DNA of 27,792 nucleotides from Chromera velia (GCA_018398765.1 JAHBMJ010001641.1:1-27792); one strand, 5' to 3'; shown: positions 8,455-19,778, counted from the first letter of the stretch. Notes: generated by a model not told the origin, from the letters alone. Numbers and translations are program-made.

Positions 8455-11400
8455 ATGTCCAAGGCGACAGTGAAGGAAGTGAAGAGTGGAGACACTCTCG
8501 TCGTTATGGGGGTGCCGAAGGGAGGCCCCCCCCCTGAGAAAGAGATCCGGCTCTCTTCCCTCATTGCCCCCCGCATTGCCATGAAATCCCTCACGAAGGA
8601 GGTGGCAGATGAGCCTTATGGCTATGAGGCACGTGAGTTCCTCAGAAAAAAGCTGGTAGGGAAGCCTGTGGAATTCAAGGTCGACTACCAGTTCCAGGGA
8701 AAGGACTACGCTACCGTCTCCTTCGAGGGCAACTCCATTTCCTATGAGCTCCTCAAGGCTGGTTTCGCGAAAGTGAAATCAAACCCCAACCCCCCCAACG
8801 CTCCTGATTATGAGCAGTTGAAGGCCACCCAGGAGGAGGCAGAGGCCGCGAAGGTCGGCATCTTCTCCGAGGATGCTGCGGGCCATGTGAGAACCATCAC
8901 GTGGACCTCCAGCAACCCCGACTTTGCCAAGTCGTTCGTGGAGAAGCACAAGGGAAAGAAACTTCCCGCCGTCATTGAATATGTCAGAGACGGTGCGCAC
9001 ATCCGTGCCTTCTTCCCCGGTCCTTCTGTGTACTCCACTATCCTGTTGTCAGGAATTCAAGTGGATACCTTCAAGAAGGCCGCCGACGATCCCACAAAGA
9101 TCAACGCCGAGCCCTTCGCTGCCGAGGCCAAGTACTTCGTTGAGAGCAGATTGTTGAACAGAGATGTGGAGGTCAGGGTGGAAGGATGTGACGACTTCGG
9201 CAACATCCTAGGGAGTGTGTACCACCCGAATGGTCAGATCGCTCTCCTCCTGTTGAAGAACGGTTTGGCCAAGGTGGTCGATGGGTCTGCTCGTCTGACT
9301 GAGTCCCCCCTTCATTTGAGGGAGGCCATGAAGGAGGCGCAGGCGAAGAGATTGAGAAAATGGAAGAATTGGCAGCCGGCACAGATTTCCGGTGCAAAGG
9401 AGTATGCAGGGAAGGTTGTGGAGGTTGTGTCAGGTGATGTGTTGATGGTCCAGGACCTCACGGTCACAGGCCAGAGAGTCGAGAGACGCCTGTACCTGGC
9501 GTCTATCAGGTGTCCTCGCTTGGGTGGGGGGAAGAAGGAGGATGAGGCGTATGCGTGGGACGCGAAAGAGTTCGCACGCAAGAAGGTGGCAGGGAAGAAG
9601 GTGAAGGTGGTTGTCGAGTATATGAGAGAAGCCACTCCCTCAGCCACCGGTAACCTTCCCCCCCCCCCATCCGATTCATCAGGAAAGATGCACTTCGTGA
9701 CTATCATGTTCAACGAAGAGAAGCAGAACCTGAATGAGACCCTTGTCACCCAGGGTCTCGCCAAGACCCTTCCCCATCGCGTGGACGACGAGAGGGCCGC
9801 GAACTACGACCTGATGGTCGAGCTCGAGAAGGCCGCGAGTGACAAGAAGATCGGGGTACACGGACCCGAGAAGGCCGCACCCAAGCACAAGATCAACGAC
9901 CTGATGGGCCCCGCCAACGCCAGCAGAGCGAAGGCTTTCGAGTCCTCTCTCGCCAGACAGCCCCGACTCGAGGCGGTGGTTGAACACGTATTTAATGCAG
10001 GTAGGTAGGTGTGCATGGGGGCTGGGGGCTGGGGCTTTATTCGGGTGGGGAGGCAATCTGCAGTCGAGTCTCTATCTGTCTTTGCTTTGCTGAACTGATT
10101 CGTTTCCCTCCAGCCTTCTGCGCGGTCTGATCTTTTGCTCTTTGTTTTCCTCTCCTCTTTGTTCTTTGTTGTTCCCTCGTCCACTGCACTCTCGCCGGTA
10201 CCTTTTCCCCCCCATGATTCTCTGGCCATCTACTTGCTCTCTCTGTTGTGCTGTGCAGGACGGTTCATGCATTTGCTTTCAAACAGAATTTTTTTTGAAA
10301 GTATTTTTCTTTTTCTTACATTCACCTACTTGCTCTGTTGTGCTGTGCAGGACGGTTCAAGCTCCGCGTTCCTTCTGAGAATATCTCGATTTCCTTTGTG
10401 CTTGGGGGAATTCGTGTGCCTCAGACTGCCAAGAAGGAGGGCGCACTCGGGAAGGGACCCAAGGTCCGTCTGTAGGCCTCTCTCTCTCTCTCTCTGTCTT
10501 TCTGCCTCTGTCTCTCTGTCTGTCTGTCTTTCTGTAAGAGAAGAAGTGAGAAGAAGTCATACCGTCTGTCTGTCGAGTTGCTTCGACGTGAGTGAATGTA
10601 TGTACGTATCCGTGTGCGTGCATGTGCAACTACGTGAAAGACGAAGAGAACAAGAAAATCAGGAGATCGACGAAATAGAATTATGAGGCGGTGTTCGTGC
10701 GTCTCTTTTGTCTCTTTCGCCCTTTGTGCGTGCCGCCCTGGTTTTAAATCTGATGACTGCTTGAATGCCTACCTGCTTGCTTTTCTGCCTGCCTGTCTTT
10801 GCGCCTACATGTCTGAGGATGGGGATACCTTGGAGTGCGAAGGCACCGACACAGAATCAGAACTGCAAAAGTGTGCGTGCGTGTGTATCCATGTATGTGT
10901 GTGTGTGTGTGTGTTCGTGTTCCTTTGTGTGTCTGTTGCTGCAGACGAGCGACCCCTTCGCAGAGGAGGCTCTTGCGTACGTTCGTGACATGGTGATCCA
11001 GCAAGACGTGGTGTTCAAGGTGGACGTCTGCGACAAGGGGGGGAACTTCATCGGGTCCATGTGGAAGCCTCGGGCCGGGGTCACGGCAGCACAGGCAGCA
11101 AAGGCCAAGAACCCCACACAGGGCGCAGGGGAGGGCAACCTGGCAGCAGAGCTGCTGGAACTCGGGTGAGTGAGTGGGTAGGTATTAATAGATAGGGATG
11201 TATGTGGAAGGTGTACGAAAAGACAAGAGATGAAGTGAGGCCGGCGTTTTGTCCTGCAAAGCAGATGCATCGCACAGGTCCACAATCATGCGCTCGAACG
11301 TGGGTGCACACACACACACACACACACAAACGGGTGCACGCGGGCACACTTACTCTGGCAATTTGTCGTGCTCCTTCCCTCTCTCTTCACTCGCGTAGCT

Positions 11401-13124
11401 CGTAAAACCCTTCGTTCTCCCTCCGTTTCTGTTCGCTTCTGTTCTTCGCAGCGGGTGGGCTGACCGACCGACTTGCATCTGGATTTATTTATGTCTGCAT
11501 GCAGGTATGCGATGACGGTGGAGTTCAGTCTGAACCAGAACCCCTTCAGGGACGCTCTCCTCGCAGCAGAGAAGAAGGCACAGGACGCCAAGATGAGAGT
11601 GTGGTCACTGCCCGAAACGTCCGTTGAGAAGTTGACTGCCAGTGAGAATAGTGGTCGTGTTTCTCTCCCCCTTTGAGCTTGCGTTCTATTTCGAAGCCTT
11701 TTTTCGGGCCCTTTTCCATCAGTCTGTACAGAGGGGTCTGAAGATGGCGCCTTCCTTGCTTCCGCAGGGAGGGGCGTGAAGCACACACACTGTGAGCGAG
11801 CGAGTACCGATGATTATAATTTGTTGAAATCACTCCACGCAGACAGACGAGAGGGGAGTCTCTCTCACTCTTGTCCGGGTGAAGATGGAACAACATTAGT
11901 CGGATTCCCAATGAGGTTCTCTGCTGTGCTTCGGTGAAGTTGTACAGTCTACTCGTTCACATGCCCATGCAGACTTTCGAAGCCCCGCGCGCCCTTTCTG
12001 TCTCTGCATGCATGCGTGTGTCTGTTGAAGAGAGACAACGCCCTGTCTCTCCTCCCCATTGTCAGCCTGACACAGTATGATTCCCCTCTCCATCCATCCA
12101 TCCATCCCTATGCAGGACCCAGGCCAACGGAGACGCTGGTCCTGCCCCCGAGAAAGCTGTGGACAGGAACGTGGACGAGTCTCTGGGTCCTGTGGTGATC
12201 TCACACATCGAGGGGATCACCCGATTCTTCGTGCAGAGGGAGGCGGACGGAAAGGTTGGTCCGTCGGTCTCTCTGTCTGTGCGTGGGGGTGTTTCTTTCT
12301 CTTTCTCTTTCACTTCCTCGTTGGGCAGGCAAGCAGACATCCAGAAAATGACGGCCCCCCTTCTGTTTGTTTCAGTAAAGATCGAGCCCCTGTGTCCTCT
12401 CCTCCTTTTGTCTGCTGCTCCCGCTGGTTCTCTAGGTGTGTGAACGTTCGCTTGTCTGTCTGCCCGTCCCTCTCTCCGAGGAAAGCAAAACACACCAAGT
12501 TTGTCCATCTCACTTCTTTCTTTGTGGTCTTGGGTAGGCTCTCCTCCCCCCACCGAGGAGGGAAGGGAGAGCACGCACCCTGACTCCAATTTACATAGAC
12601 AGCCGAGGGAACGGCCGGGAGAATCTTTTCGCTTCTGAATTTTTGTCTTTCCATCTCCCTGTCTCCCTGTCTGTCTCCCTGTCTGTCTCCCTGTCTGCAG
12701 GCTCTGGAAGAGCTCCAGAACACCTTGAACGAGAAGTGTGCAGATGACAACGCGTTCAAGTTGCCATCGGCTCCTCGGAAGGTCAGGAGAGAGAAAGAAA
12801 GGAGGGAACAGGCAGGCGTTTCGTTTCGCCTTTGTTGGATTTGTTGCTTTGTGTAGGTACCAGTGATGTCGCGAGGAAATCCACAGAAAGGGCAGGAACG
12901 AACGGCAGGAAAGGCGGCAGAAAGTAAAGATGCCGCTCCCTGCCAGAGTGGCGTTCTTGCTTCACGAATATGCAGGACCAAAATTCACACGAAGACGAAG
13001 GGGCAGCCGCACATATTGTCTGCTTAAGCAGTCCTAGAACGAACTCGTCGTGAGCGCAAGCAGACTTTTGGAGTGCGAATGTATCAATGTCTCAAAAGTA
13101 TGTTTATGTAGACTCGCGTGCGTC

Positions 13125-13160
<36 letters not shown>

Positions 13161-13834
13161 TGTGTGTGTGTGTGTGTGTGTGTGGTTTTGGTGTGAACGT
13201 GTGTGTGGGTATGGGTATGAATGCATGATATATGCAGGGCGAGCTCGTAGCGGCGCGGTTCTCTGTGGACAAGCAGTGGTACCGCGCCCGTGTGGAGAAC
13301 AGAAGCACAGGGGGTTCGTCCTTCACTGTCTTCTTCCTCGACTACGGCAACACAGAGACACTATCGTCCCAAGACCTCAAGCAGCTGCCCCCTCCCCTCA
13401 CACCCGTGTTGCAGGGAGGCACGGCTTTCTGCAAGTCTTGCAAGCTCTCCGGTGTTCTCGAAGCCCCTGAATTCGAGAGAGACGCATTCAACCACTTTGC
13501 GTCTCTTGTGGATGAGAAGAGGTTGGCGTGCAAGGTCGAGAAGATTGAGGCGGGGGGGACACTCCACGTCGTTCTCGAGGGGGAGGAGGAGGCTGCCACA
13601 CCCAGTCACGGTGCGAGTCACAAGAGCATCAATGAGGCTCTTGTCAGACAGGGGTTGGCAAGGTTGAACAAGAAGAGCGATTCGAAGATCTTCGCTCGAT
13701 TAAAAAAGGAAGAGGAGGCCGCAAGGAAGGAGCATCTGAATGTGTGGAGACACGGAGACGTGGGAGACGACGATGACGATGATGACTTCCCCCCCTTCAA
13801 CCCCAGAGCTGCTGCCAATGGGGCTAAGAAGTGA
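8455..13834 (+). CDS. SND1: Tudor staphylococcal nuclease (Tudor-SN / SND1), 7 exons
   Basis: Exons: 8455-10000, 10351-10463, 10945-11165, 11505-11630, 12116-12254, 12701-12781, 13238-13834; all junction phases agree and the product is about 940 residues (human SND1 has 910). Four staphylococcal-nuclease-like domains lie at about 2-140, 170-303, 318-470 and 505-655; a Tudor domain at about 743-800 is embedded in the fifth. Diagnostic stretches include RGGPPPE-like KGGPPPEKEIRLS, EAREFLRKKLVGKPV, AVIEYVRDG, EPFAAEAKYFVESRLL, GNILGSVYHPNG, FFVQREADGK, QWYRARVE and LDYGN. The family binds RNA and acts in RISC, spliceosome assembly and stress granules. Tudor cage positions are F750, Y757, F775, Y778 and N780, so one usual Tyr is Phe. 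The exon 4 end is the least certain: GTTGAC at 11631 or GTCCGT at 11619 both keep frame. Exon 5 could extend 24 nt to GTGCGT at 12279. The C-terminus carries a D-rich run. Confidence 0.95.
10230..10360 (+). repeat. Duplicated 3' splice site in Tudor-SN intron 1
   Basis: A block ending TTGTGCTGTGCAGGACGGTT occurs at 10230-10267 and again at 10326-10360. The second copy is the true acceptor (exon 2 begins at 10351); the first is a decoy 92 nt upstream that carries the same first exon bases GACGGTTCA. Ninety-two is not divisible by three, so the decoy would shift the frame. The 58 nt between the copies include a CTTTCAAA/TTTGAAAG stem. Confidence 0.8.
10476..10533 (+). repeat. CT/CTGT microsatellite in Tudor-SN intron 2
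   Basis: Alternating TC and CTGT repeats follow the exon 2 donor closely. Intron 2 also carries a TG run at about 10895-10914, 30 nt before its acceptor. Confidence 0.8.
13129..13184 (+). repeat. (AG)15(TG)13 compound microsatellite in Tudor-SN intron 6
   Basis: A perfect AG run (13129-13158) passes straight into a perfect TG run (13159-13184), ending about 53 nt before the exon 7 acceptor. It stands where a polypyrimidine tract would be expected, and the upstream half is purine-rich. Length variation here could influence exon 7 inclusion; this is inference. Confidence 0.9.
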
Positions 13835-15815
13835 GGGTTGAGGGTTAGCAGAGAGAGACGAGAACTTGGGGAGGGAAAGTGGGGGGGAATGAGAAACTCT
13901 TAGGTGTACGGAGAGGGTGAAAGAGATCGTCTCTTCCATCTCATCCTTGCACTCGCATTGCGCCACGTTGTCTCTTTCTCCCTTGACTCCCTGCAGGGGT
14001 CCCTCCTCCCTCTTTCTCTCTGTCTGTCTCTGAGTAGGTCGGTCTAGAGGGGCTGGGCTTGTTGTGTGAGGGGGGAGGTGAAACGGATGGAAGGAGGGGA
14101 GCAGGAGGGCTTGCTGGTCTCTCCTTCTGTCCTGGTCTCTCTTCTCTCTCTTGTGCACAAAGTCACGTAGCTGTCCCGTTCGAAATCCATGTTGTCGTGT
14201 ATGCCTTGTGTCTGTGTCCCTGCCTGCTTGCCTGCCTGTCTCACTGGGGGGAGTCATAGGATGGGCGGGAAAGAAAAACATTCAGACAGGCGACTTAGAA
14301 AAAGAGAGAAAGGAGACGGGGGGGGTGACCCTCCTCCTCATTTTTTCTTCTTGTCCCTTCCCTTGACTTCTCTTCTCTTCTGACCTCTATCTATTGCCCT
14401 TTCCTTTAGGCCAAACACAGTCTGCTGGAGGTGCGCGCTCTTCTGTGCCTGACCGCTCTCTCTGTGCGTAGCGCTTTGCCGAAAGGTTTCTCTCCTTTCC
14501 TCGATTGCTGAAAGCTCCGCCTGAAAAAGAGGGAAAAGGAACGAAATCTCAGGAGATGAAAAAGAAAGAAGGGGCGACCAGGAGGAACGGAAGAAAATGG
14601 CAGAAGGAAGAGAGGGCAAGAAGGGGGGGGGAGGGAGACAGAGGAAGCAAGAAGGAGTTCCATCTTGCTCTCTGTTGTCTTTCATTTGGGTGGGTGGGTT
14701 CTACAGGTCTGGAAATGGAGTCATTCCTCTCTTCTTGTGACTTCCTTTTCCTTCCTTTCTTCGTTTCTCTTTCTCGGCTCCCAATGTCTGCACGTCCATT
14801 TTTCTTCTTGCAAGTCCATCCGTCCATCCATCCATTCATGCTTCCACATATGCAAGCTCCCCTGTGGGAGTTGAAGGAGCGCGTCTACCTGAAGGTTGAC
14901 AAGAGGAAGACAAGAAGAGGCGGGAGAGCTTTAGAAGCTTGAAATGAATGCCAAGAGGATTAGACGAGTAACGAAAAAGAGGACGGAAGCGTCCTTTTCC
15001 TTGTTCCCTCCTTGCAAGACTTGAGCGGGGGGAGTGGGGGGGTGGGGAGAGGAGATGAGGGGGTGGGTGGGTTGGGGGCTGTAGATGCATTCGTGTGTGT
15101 TTCTCACTCTCTCTAGATTTATGGTTCTGTGCGTGAATGTTTTTTTCAGTCGGTTTGTGCATGTTGTGTGTTGTTTTTTCTGTCCGTCTGTCTGCGGAGA
15201 ATTCAATCGATTCTTATTTTGTTTGTCTGTCAAGAAGAGGAGCGTGGCAGGACGCGTGAATGAAATACCGACAGTGAAAGTAGAAGAAAGAAAAACAAAA
15301 AGGGGGATCAGCTTGACGGGTGTTGCTGTATGAAGAAGATGCATCAGAAGGGTAAATCAATGACTTCAGACAGGATGGAGGTCGGCCAGTAATCGAGGGT
15401 GCAGGAAAGAGAGAGGGCAGTCATTCGACCTTGTACTCTCTTTGTCCTTTCCTGTCTAGCTGTCTCTGCATGTGTCTCTTGTGATTGCTTGGGGGAAGAG
15501 GGAAGTCGTAACGTCCCCCTCTGCCTATCCCTCCTTGAATTCGATTCAGAAGACAACGCAACGCAGCTTCCGTGTTAACCGGAATTTCGCGTTCGATTGA
15601 ACCTATCCACTTGTTTGATTTTCATCCGCTCAAGAGAGGAAAACAGAAAAAGGAAAGGGGAAGAGAAATTCTATTGTGTGTGTGGTGCATACGTGAAATT
15701 TCATGCGATCACGCGGCGGTCTGTATGTTTTTTCTACTGCCTTCAGGTGGCAGGGAGGAGGATTTTCTGGGGTATTTTCTAGGAAACAGCAAGGACATGC
15801 TCTGTTGCTGACTCA
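13835..15815. other. Downstream flank of Tudor-SN, pyrimidine-rich, no convincing gene
   Basis: The DNA is rich in CT, TCTG and TCCA short repeats, with purine-rich counter-tracts near 14290 and 14525-14655. Two exon-like scraps are visible on the plus strand. One follows CCTTTCCTTTAG at 14410 and reads AKHSLLEVRALLCLTALS up to a GTGCGT. The other is at 14850-14942 and contains LWELKERVYLKVDKRK. Neither can be joined into a gene model that I can defend. No clear polyadenylation signal was recognised. Confidence 0.4.
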
Positions 15816-16630
15816 TCGACGGCCCAATTAACATAACAGTCAAGAAACATTACATAAATATGTGAGGAATATTGTTCAAATATGTTAAAATTAGAAATTG
15901 TATAGAAATTTTTGAATTATAGAAGTATTGTAGAAATTCGTAATGTTCATCCAAGATTCCTGTAGCTAGTCCTAATGCTGTTACAATTTCTATTTAGTAA
16001 GCTAGCTCTCAGCTGTTTATTTTTAAGTTATACTGGATAGTATTATGGTGATAGTATGTATATAACTTTAATGTGACGATCACTCTGTTTAAAAGTTTTA
16101 TTTTTATATAAATATATTTCCCCTTAATTGAGTGCCTTATTGGGAGTTCACCCACAGCGTCTCACGCAGGCCATGACGCAGCGCTACGTCTACCGCTACG
16201 TAAAGCGGTTGTGCTACTTAGCGGTACTTAAAAATAATGTATAGCCACTGCTACCTAGAATAATAACAAAAATTTTATATGTAAATTCCCAATAGTATAC
16301 TTGTGAAGGCCTCAGATTTATCTGAGTTACTTTCATAAACTTTATATTGAAAGTTTATTCTCGCCCTTCGTGTACCTTCACGCATAAATGCACACACATA
16401 CAAATTAACACACAGAATTAATTTATGCACAATTCCGGGCGGCAGAATGTGACACCACGTCCAAAATAGTTGAAGACTACTTACAAAGAGTTACTTATAA
16501 AGAGTTGAAGTGGCAGCACGCGTATGTTACAAATCTATAATTGAAACCTCTGATGCATGTAAATGTATCCCTCAAATAGAAGTGAAAGAACACTTAACAA
16601 AATATGACTCAAGATCAGGACAAAGTTTTT
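15816..16630. other. AT-rich island with a short GC palindrome
   Basis: Composition drops sharply to AT-rich for about 800 bp, with a small GC segment at 16158-16232 that holds the inverted repeat ACCGCT/AGCGGT. There is no open frame of note. It could be a decayed non-autonomous element, but I found no terminal repeats. Confidence 0.4.
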
Positions 16631-18127
16631 TCTGCTTTCCGGGCCATTCATAGACAGTGCGTCAGATTTGTTTATTGGATGCGCCCTGCTCGGCGCGGGT
16701 CATCAGATGTCTAAGAGTGATGTCGTCATGATGATCCTGATTACGCGCACGGCCAGCCGCGCGGGTGCGTGGCCATGCATGCACCGTGCCACCGGCCCGC
16801 CGTGTTGTCGATTTTTGTGTTCCTGCAGAGTGCATGTGCATCGTTGTGTGAAAAAGCAAAAGCATAAAGAGGAAGAGTGAAGATTTCATGAACTCCAGGT
16901 TTTTGGAGTTCCGTACACGACTGAGAAAAAACGATAATGCCTGAGATCAGATCATAAGAAAACTAGTAGAATCGGAAGCATATGCATAGCAAGAAGTGTG
17001 AGGTGGCTGCAAGCGCATGACTATGCGACTACCAGTACGAGAGTGAGCGATTGCACGAGTTTCACTTAATATGAATGTGTGCTAAAATGTGAGGAAGAGT
17101 GTGTGTGTGGGAGTGTGGGGGCAAGCTGTGTGTGAGAGATTGTGTGAGAGTGAATCTGAATGAGAGTGAGCCCTTGAGTCTTCGCGTTCCACTCTTACCG
17201 ACGCTGGTACTACTGGTATCATTTCATGTATGTATGCCTTTTCTCAGTATGTGCATTGTCCTACAAAGAAGCCTACGGAAGAACGAGGAAGAGCAGGAGT
17301 AATGAGTACACGATCTCCAGAGTTTTTCGAGGGCCACCCATGATTGTGTACTACGTATCAGAACAAGTACATGCTTTGGTGTGTTGATCTAGGTGTTGAT
17401 CTAGGTGTTGATGTATGTTGATGTTATATAGGAACGCCCTCGGGCACTTTGAGCTAGTAAGATATAGATGTTTCCCCCTCATCCTCAGGAGCCCTCCCCT
17501 TCTACCCCTAATTAAGAAACTCTTCCTGGTGAGGCCAAAAGAGCTAGTAAGAATATATAAATAAGGATAGTAAAATTATAAAAGCCTATAGCAGATATTA
17601 AATTTAAGACAAAAATAGAATTGTACATATAGAAAGCAGTGTTAGTCGCCTCTGTGTCTATCCCTTCAAGTTAGACGCTGTGGTCCGTCTATCGAAGATA
17701 CCGGACCTTCCCATCACAGATACTAGGCCTACTTACCCGTCCCCACACGCAGCCCGGTACAACCTTAGGTACAACCCAGGCTAGGGCCTAGGCAAGACCG
17801 CTTCAGCTCAGGACGGCCACGCTACCATGCTACCTTTTAGGCTGGCCAGAGTACATTGGAACCTAGACTAGAACTATAGTGTGGCATAACTCAAATTGTG
17901 ACACATATGTCAAACACATAATACCTTCTACACTAATACCAGTAACATAAACTAGGACACAAATAACTGTTTCACAATAAGAGTATTGAATTAGTTAGAG
18001 TAAGTTAGGTATGATGAAATCGTTAATCAAAAATTGAAGTGGTCCTAGACTTTTCAAGTGACTTGAAGACCTAAGTTGAAGTCTTGAAGACTTTAGACTG
18101 TTCTTTTACATTCATTTACTGCAACTA
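16631..18127. other. Spacer without a gene
   Basis: The start carries a copy of the dispersed GCTTTCCGGGCC motif. A GTGTTGATCTAG 12-mer is repeated at 17379-17415. GAGCTAGTAAGA-like direct repeats occur at about 17451 and 17541. The rest is AT-rich (17540-18100). Short open frames (16668-16880, 17099-17302) have no recognisable content. Confidence 0.35.
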
Positions 18128-18432
18128 CTACTCACTCACTCACTCACTCACTCACTCACTCACTGTCCTCACTCGATCAATGTAACAGTCACTCACTAGC
18201 TCACTCACTCACTCACTCACCTCATCTTACCTCATCTCACCTCACTTACCTCACTCACCTCACTCACCTCACTCACCTCACTCACTCACTCACTCACTCA
18301 CTCACCCACTTACTCATTCACTGACTTTGTAATTCAAGAATATTCAAGATTCATACATTCATTCAGTCATTCATTCATTCATTCCTTCCTTCATTCATTT
18401 ATTCATTTATTCAATCAATCAATCAATCAAAA
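18128..18432 (+). repeat. Drifting tetranucleotide array CACT to CATT to CAAT
   Basis: The array begins as CACT repeats (about 18130-18164 and 18190-18306, with CTCAC variants). It changes to ATTC repeats (18358-18412) and ends as AATC (18410-18428). Each step changes one base of the four-base unit while period four is mostly maintained. Confidence 0.85.
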
Positions 18433-18564
18433 GGAATGGTGGGACACATTGAGTAAAAAAGAGAAACCAAGGTCGCAAACATATGTTTCCGAAGGATACA
18501 AGCGCCGACAGGTTTGCCCTTCAGACGAAATTGATTTTTAATCTAGTTCCATGCCTCGATCCCT

Positions 18565-19778
18565 TCATTCGAATTGAATCCAAAAATCAATTGACAGCTG
18601 AGGCCGAACGAAGAGACAGACAACCGTTCAGGCAGATCAATCCAGGCCTCGACCAAAAATGCGGGACCCAACGTTCTCAGTCTGACGACTTTTGCTCAGT
18701 CTGTTTTCTCTTTTCTGTCCATGCACTTCTTTTCTTCTTTCATTACTCTCAAATACGTTGATGGAGAACTGTGTGCACGACTCCAAAGCAAGTCGCGACA
18801 TGACGTGAAATAGTGGAGGACTGAACTTGGAGGCTCTCTGCGTAGCTGCGTTTTTCTATAGCTCGGTCAGACTCGATCGATCGATCCATGCGAGCTCGTC
18901 AGATGCATCGTTTTTGGTGATTGACAGAATTGTAAATATGTCTGCATCAAGATGATCTATCCAATTTGAAGACTCACCTCAGATTCAATTTGAGAGAAGA
19001 AAACCTCGGTGACGTTCTGTGCCGCTGTCTCCATTTCGAGTGTTTCTTTCTGGTTTTTGCCATAGGGCCAACAGAGGAAGTTGCAGCTGGTCACAAACTC
19101 GACGCCCTTGTCCTGGACAGCGAAAAGCTGCTGCATGTGGGGCTGTGCTACTCGAGAGAGGTGGGCCATGTTCGGCCCGAAGCGTCCCCTTCCTCCCTCT
19201 CCGAGCCTCTCTTCCACTGCCTGGCTGGTGATCTTGTCAGCGAATTGGCCCTCGAAGGAGTCAAATGGGACTATGACGTGGCCTGCAGAAAGTAAAAGAA
19301 ACAAGCAAGGAAGGAACGTCAGCCAGTGAAGGAAGAGAGTGAGAGGCCTGCAGAAAGCAAAAGAAAAAAGCAAGGAAGGAATCAAGCAAAGAACGTCAGC
19401 CAATGGAGGAAGAGAGTGAGATAAAAAATGATGGAAGAGAATATGTACATCAAAAGCCGCGCACATCAAAAGTCGCCAAACCCGTATATGAAACGAAACT
19501 TATCTATTCATATAGAAGAGGGCTTTTTCTTCTCAGGCTCGCCCCCTTTCACGTAGGATGATCGCAGCACATCTAACGCTTTTGATCTATCAGGCGTTCC
19601 ACCCTCCTGTCCTCTTCCAAGCATGCAAGTCTTCATCCTTCGCTCTCCCTTTCTCCTCTATATAACCTCAACGGCCCCCATTCCTTGATTCTATGTTCGG
19701 CTCTTTTTACTGTATGGAGCTTTGCTTCGCCCATCACTCACTCGCCCGCACAGTAGATCCCTCTGACATTATTTCCAT
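18565..19778 (-). CDS. Unrecognised small spliced gene; core exon 18978-19282
   Basis: The core exon is strong: acceptor CTTTCTGCAG before 19282, 101 full codons with GC-rich third positions, and donor GAG|GTGAGT after 18978. It encodes HVIVPFDSFEGQFADK near its start, NMAHLSRVAQPHMQQLF in the middle and NFLCWPYGKNQ later. I do not recognise the family. The exon needs one base from upstream. Two 5' exons supply it: one starting at ATG 19778 (MEIMSEGSTVRA, donor GA|GTGAGT after 19742), and one starting at ATG 19985 (MCFCCFVNIIKNQ, weaker donor GTTGGT after 19871). I prefer the first for its donor. A possible last exon, 18597-18565, adds LSIDFWIQFE and a stop; without that splice the frame ends at 18957. 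The product is about 124-150 residues. No signal peptide is evident. Confidence 0.5.
19281..19420 (-). repeat. Tandemly duplicated 3' splice site in the unrecognised gene
   Basis: On the minus strand the last 60-70 nt of the intron, with the acceptor TTTCTGCAG and the following GGCC, occur twice head to tail: 19420-19346 and 19345-19281. The copies differ by a few substitutions and a ten-base indel. The upstream acceptor (exon start 19347) is 65 nt from the true one (19282). Used with the preferred 5' exon it would run into a stop. Confidence 0.8.

Noticed and set aside
8779-10229. Antisense open frames opposite Tudor-SN exon 1
   Set aside because: Shadows of a GC3-rich coding strand.
10464-10944. 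Extra exon in Tudor-SN intron 2 (peptide GDTLECEGTDTESELQK near 10820-10870)
   Set aside because: Exon 2 and exon 3 join in phase and match SND1 directly; the peptide has no SND1 counterpart and lacks a clear TGCAG acceptor.
14410-14942. Exon-like fragments downstream of Tudor-SN
   Set aside because: Acceptor-like sequences precede them, but they cannot be joined in phase into a gene and match no family I recognise.
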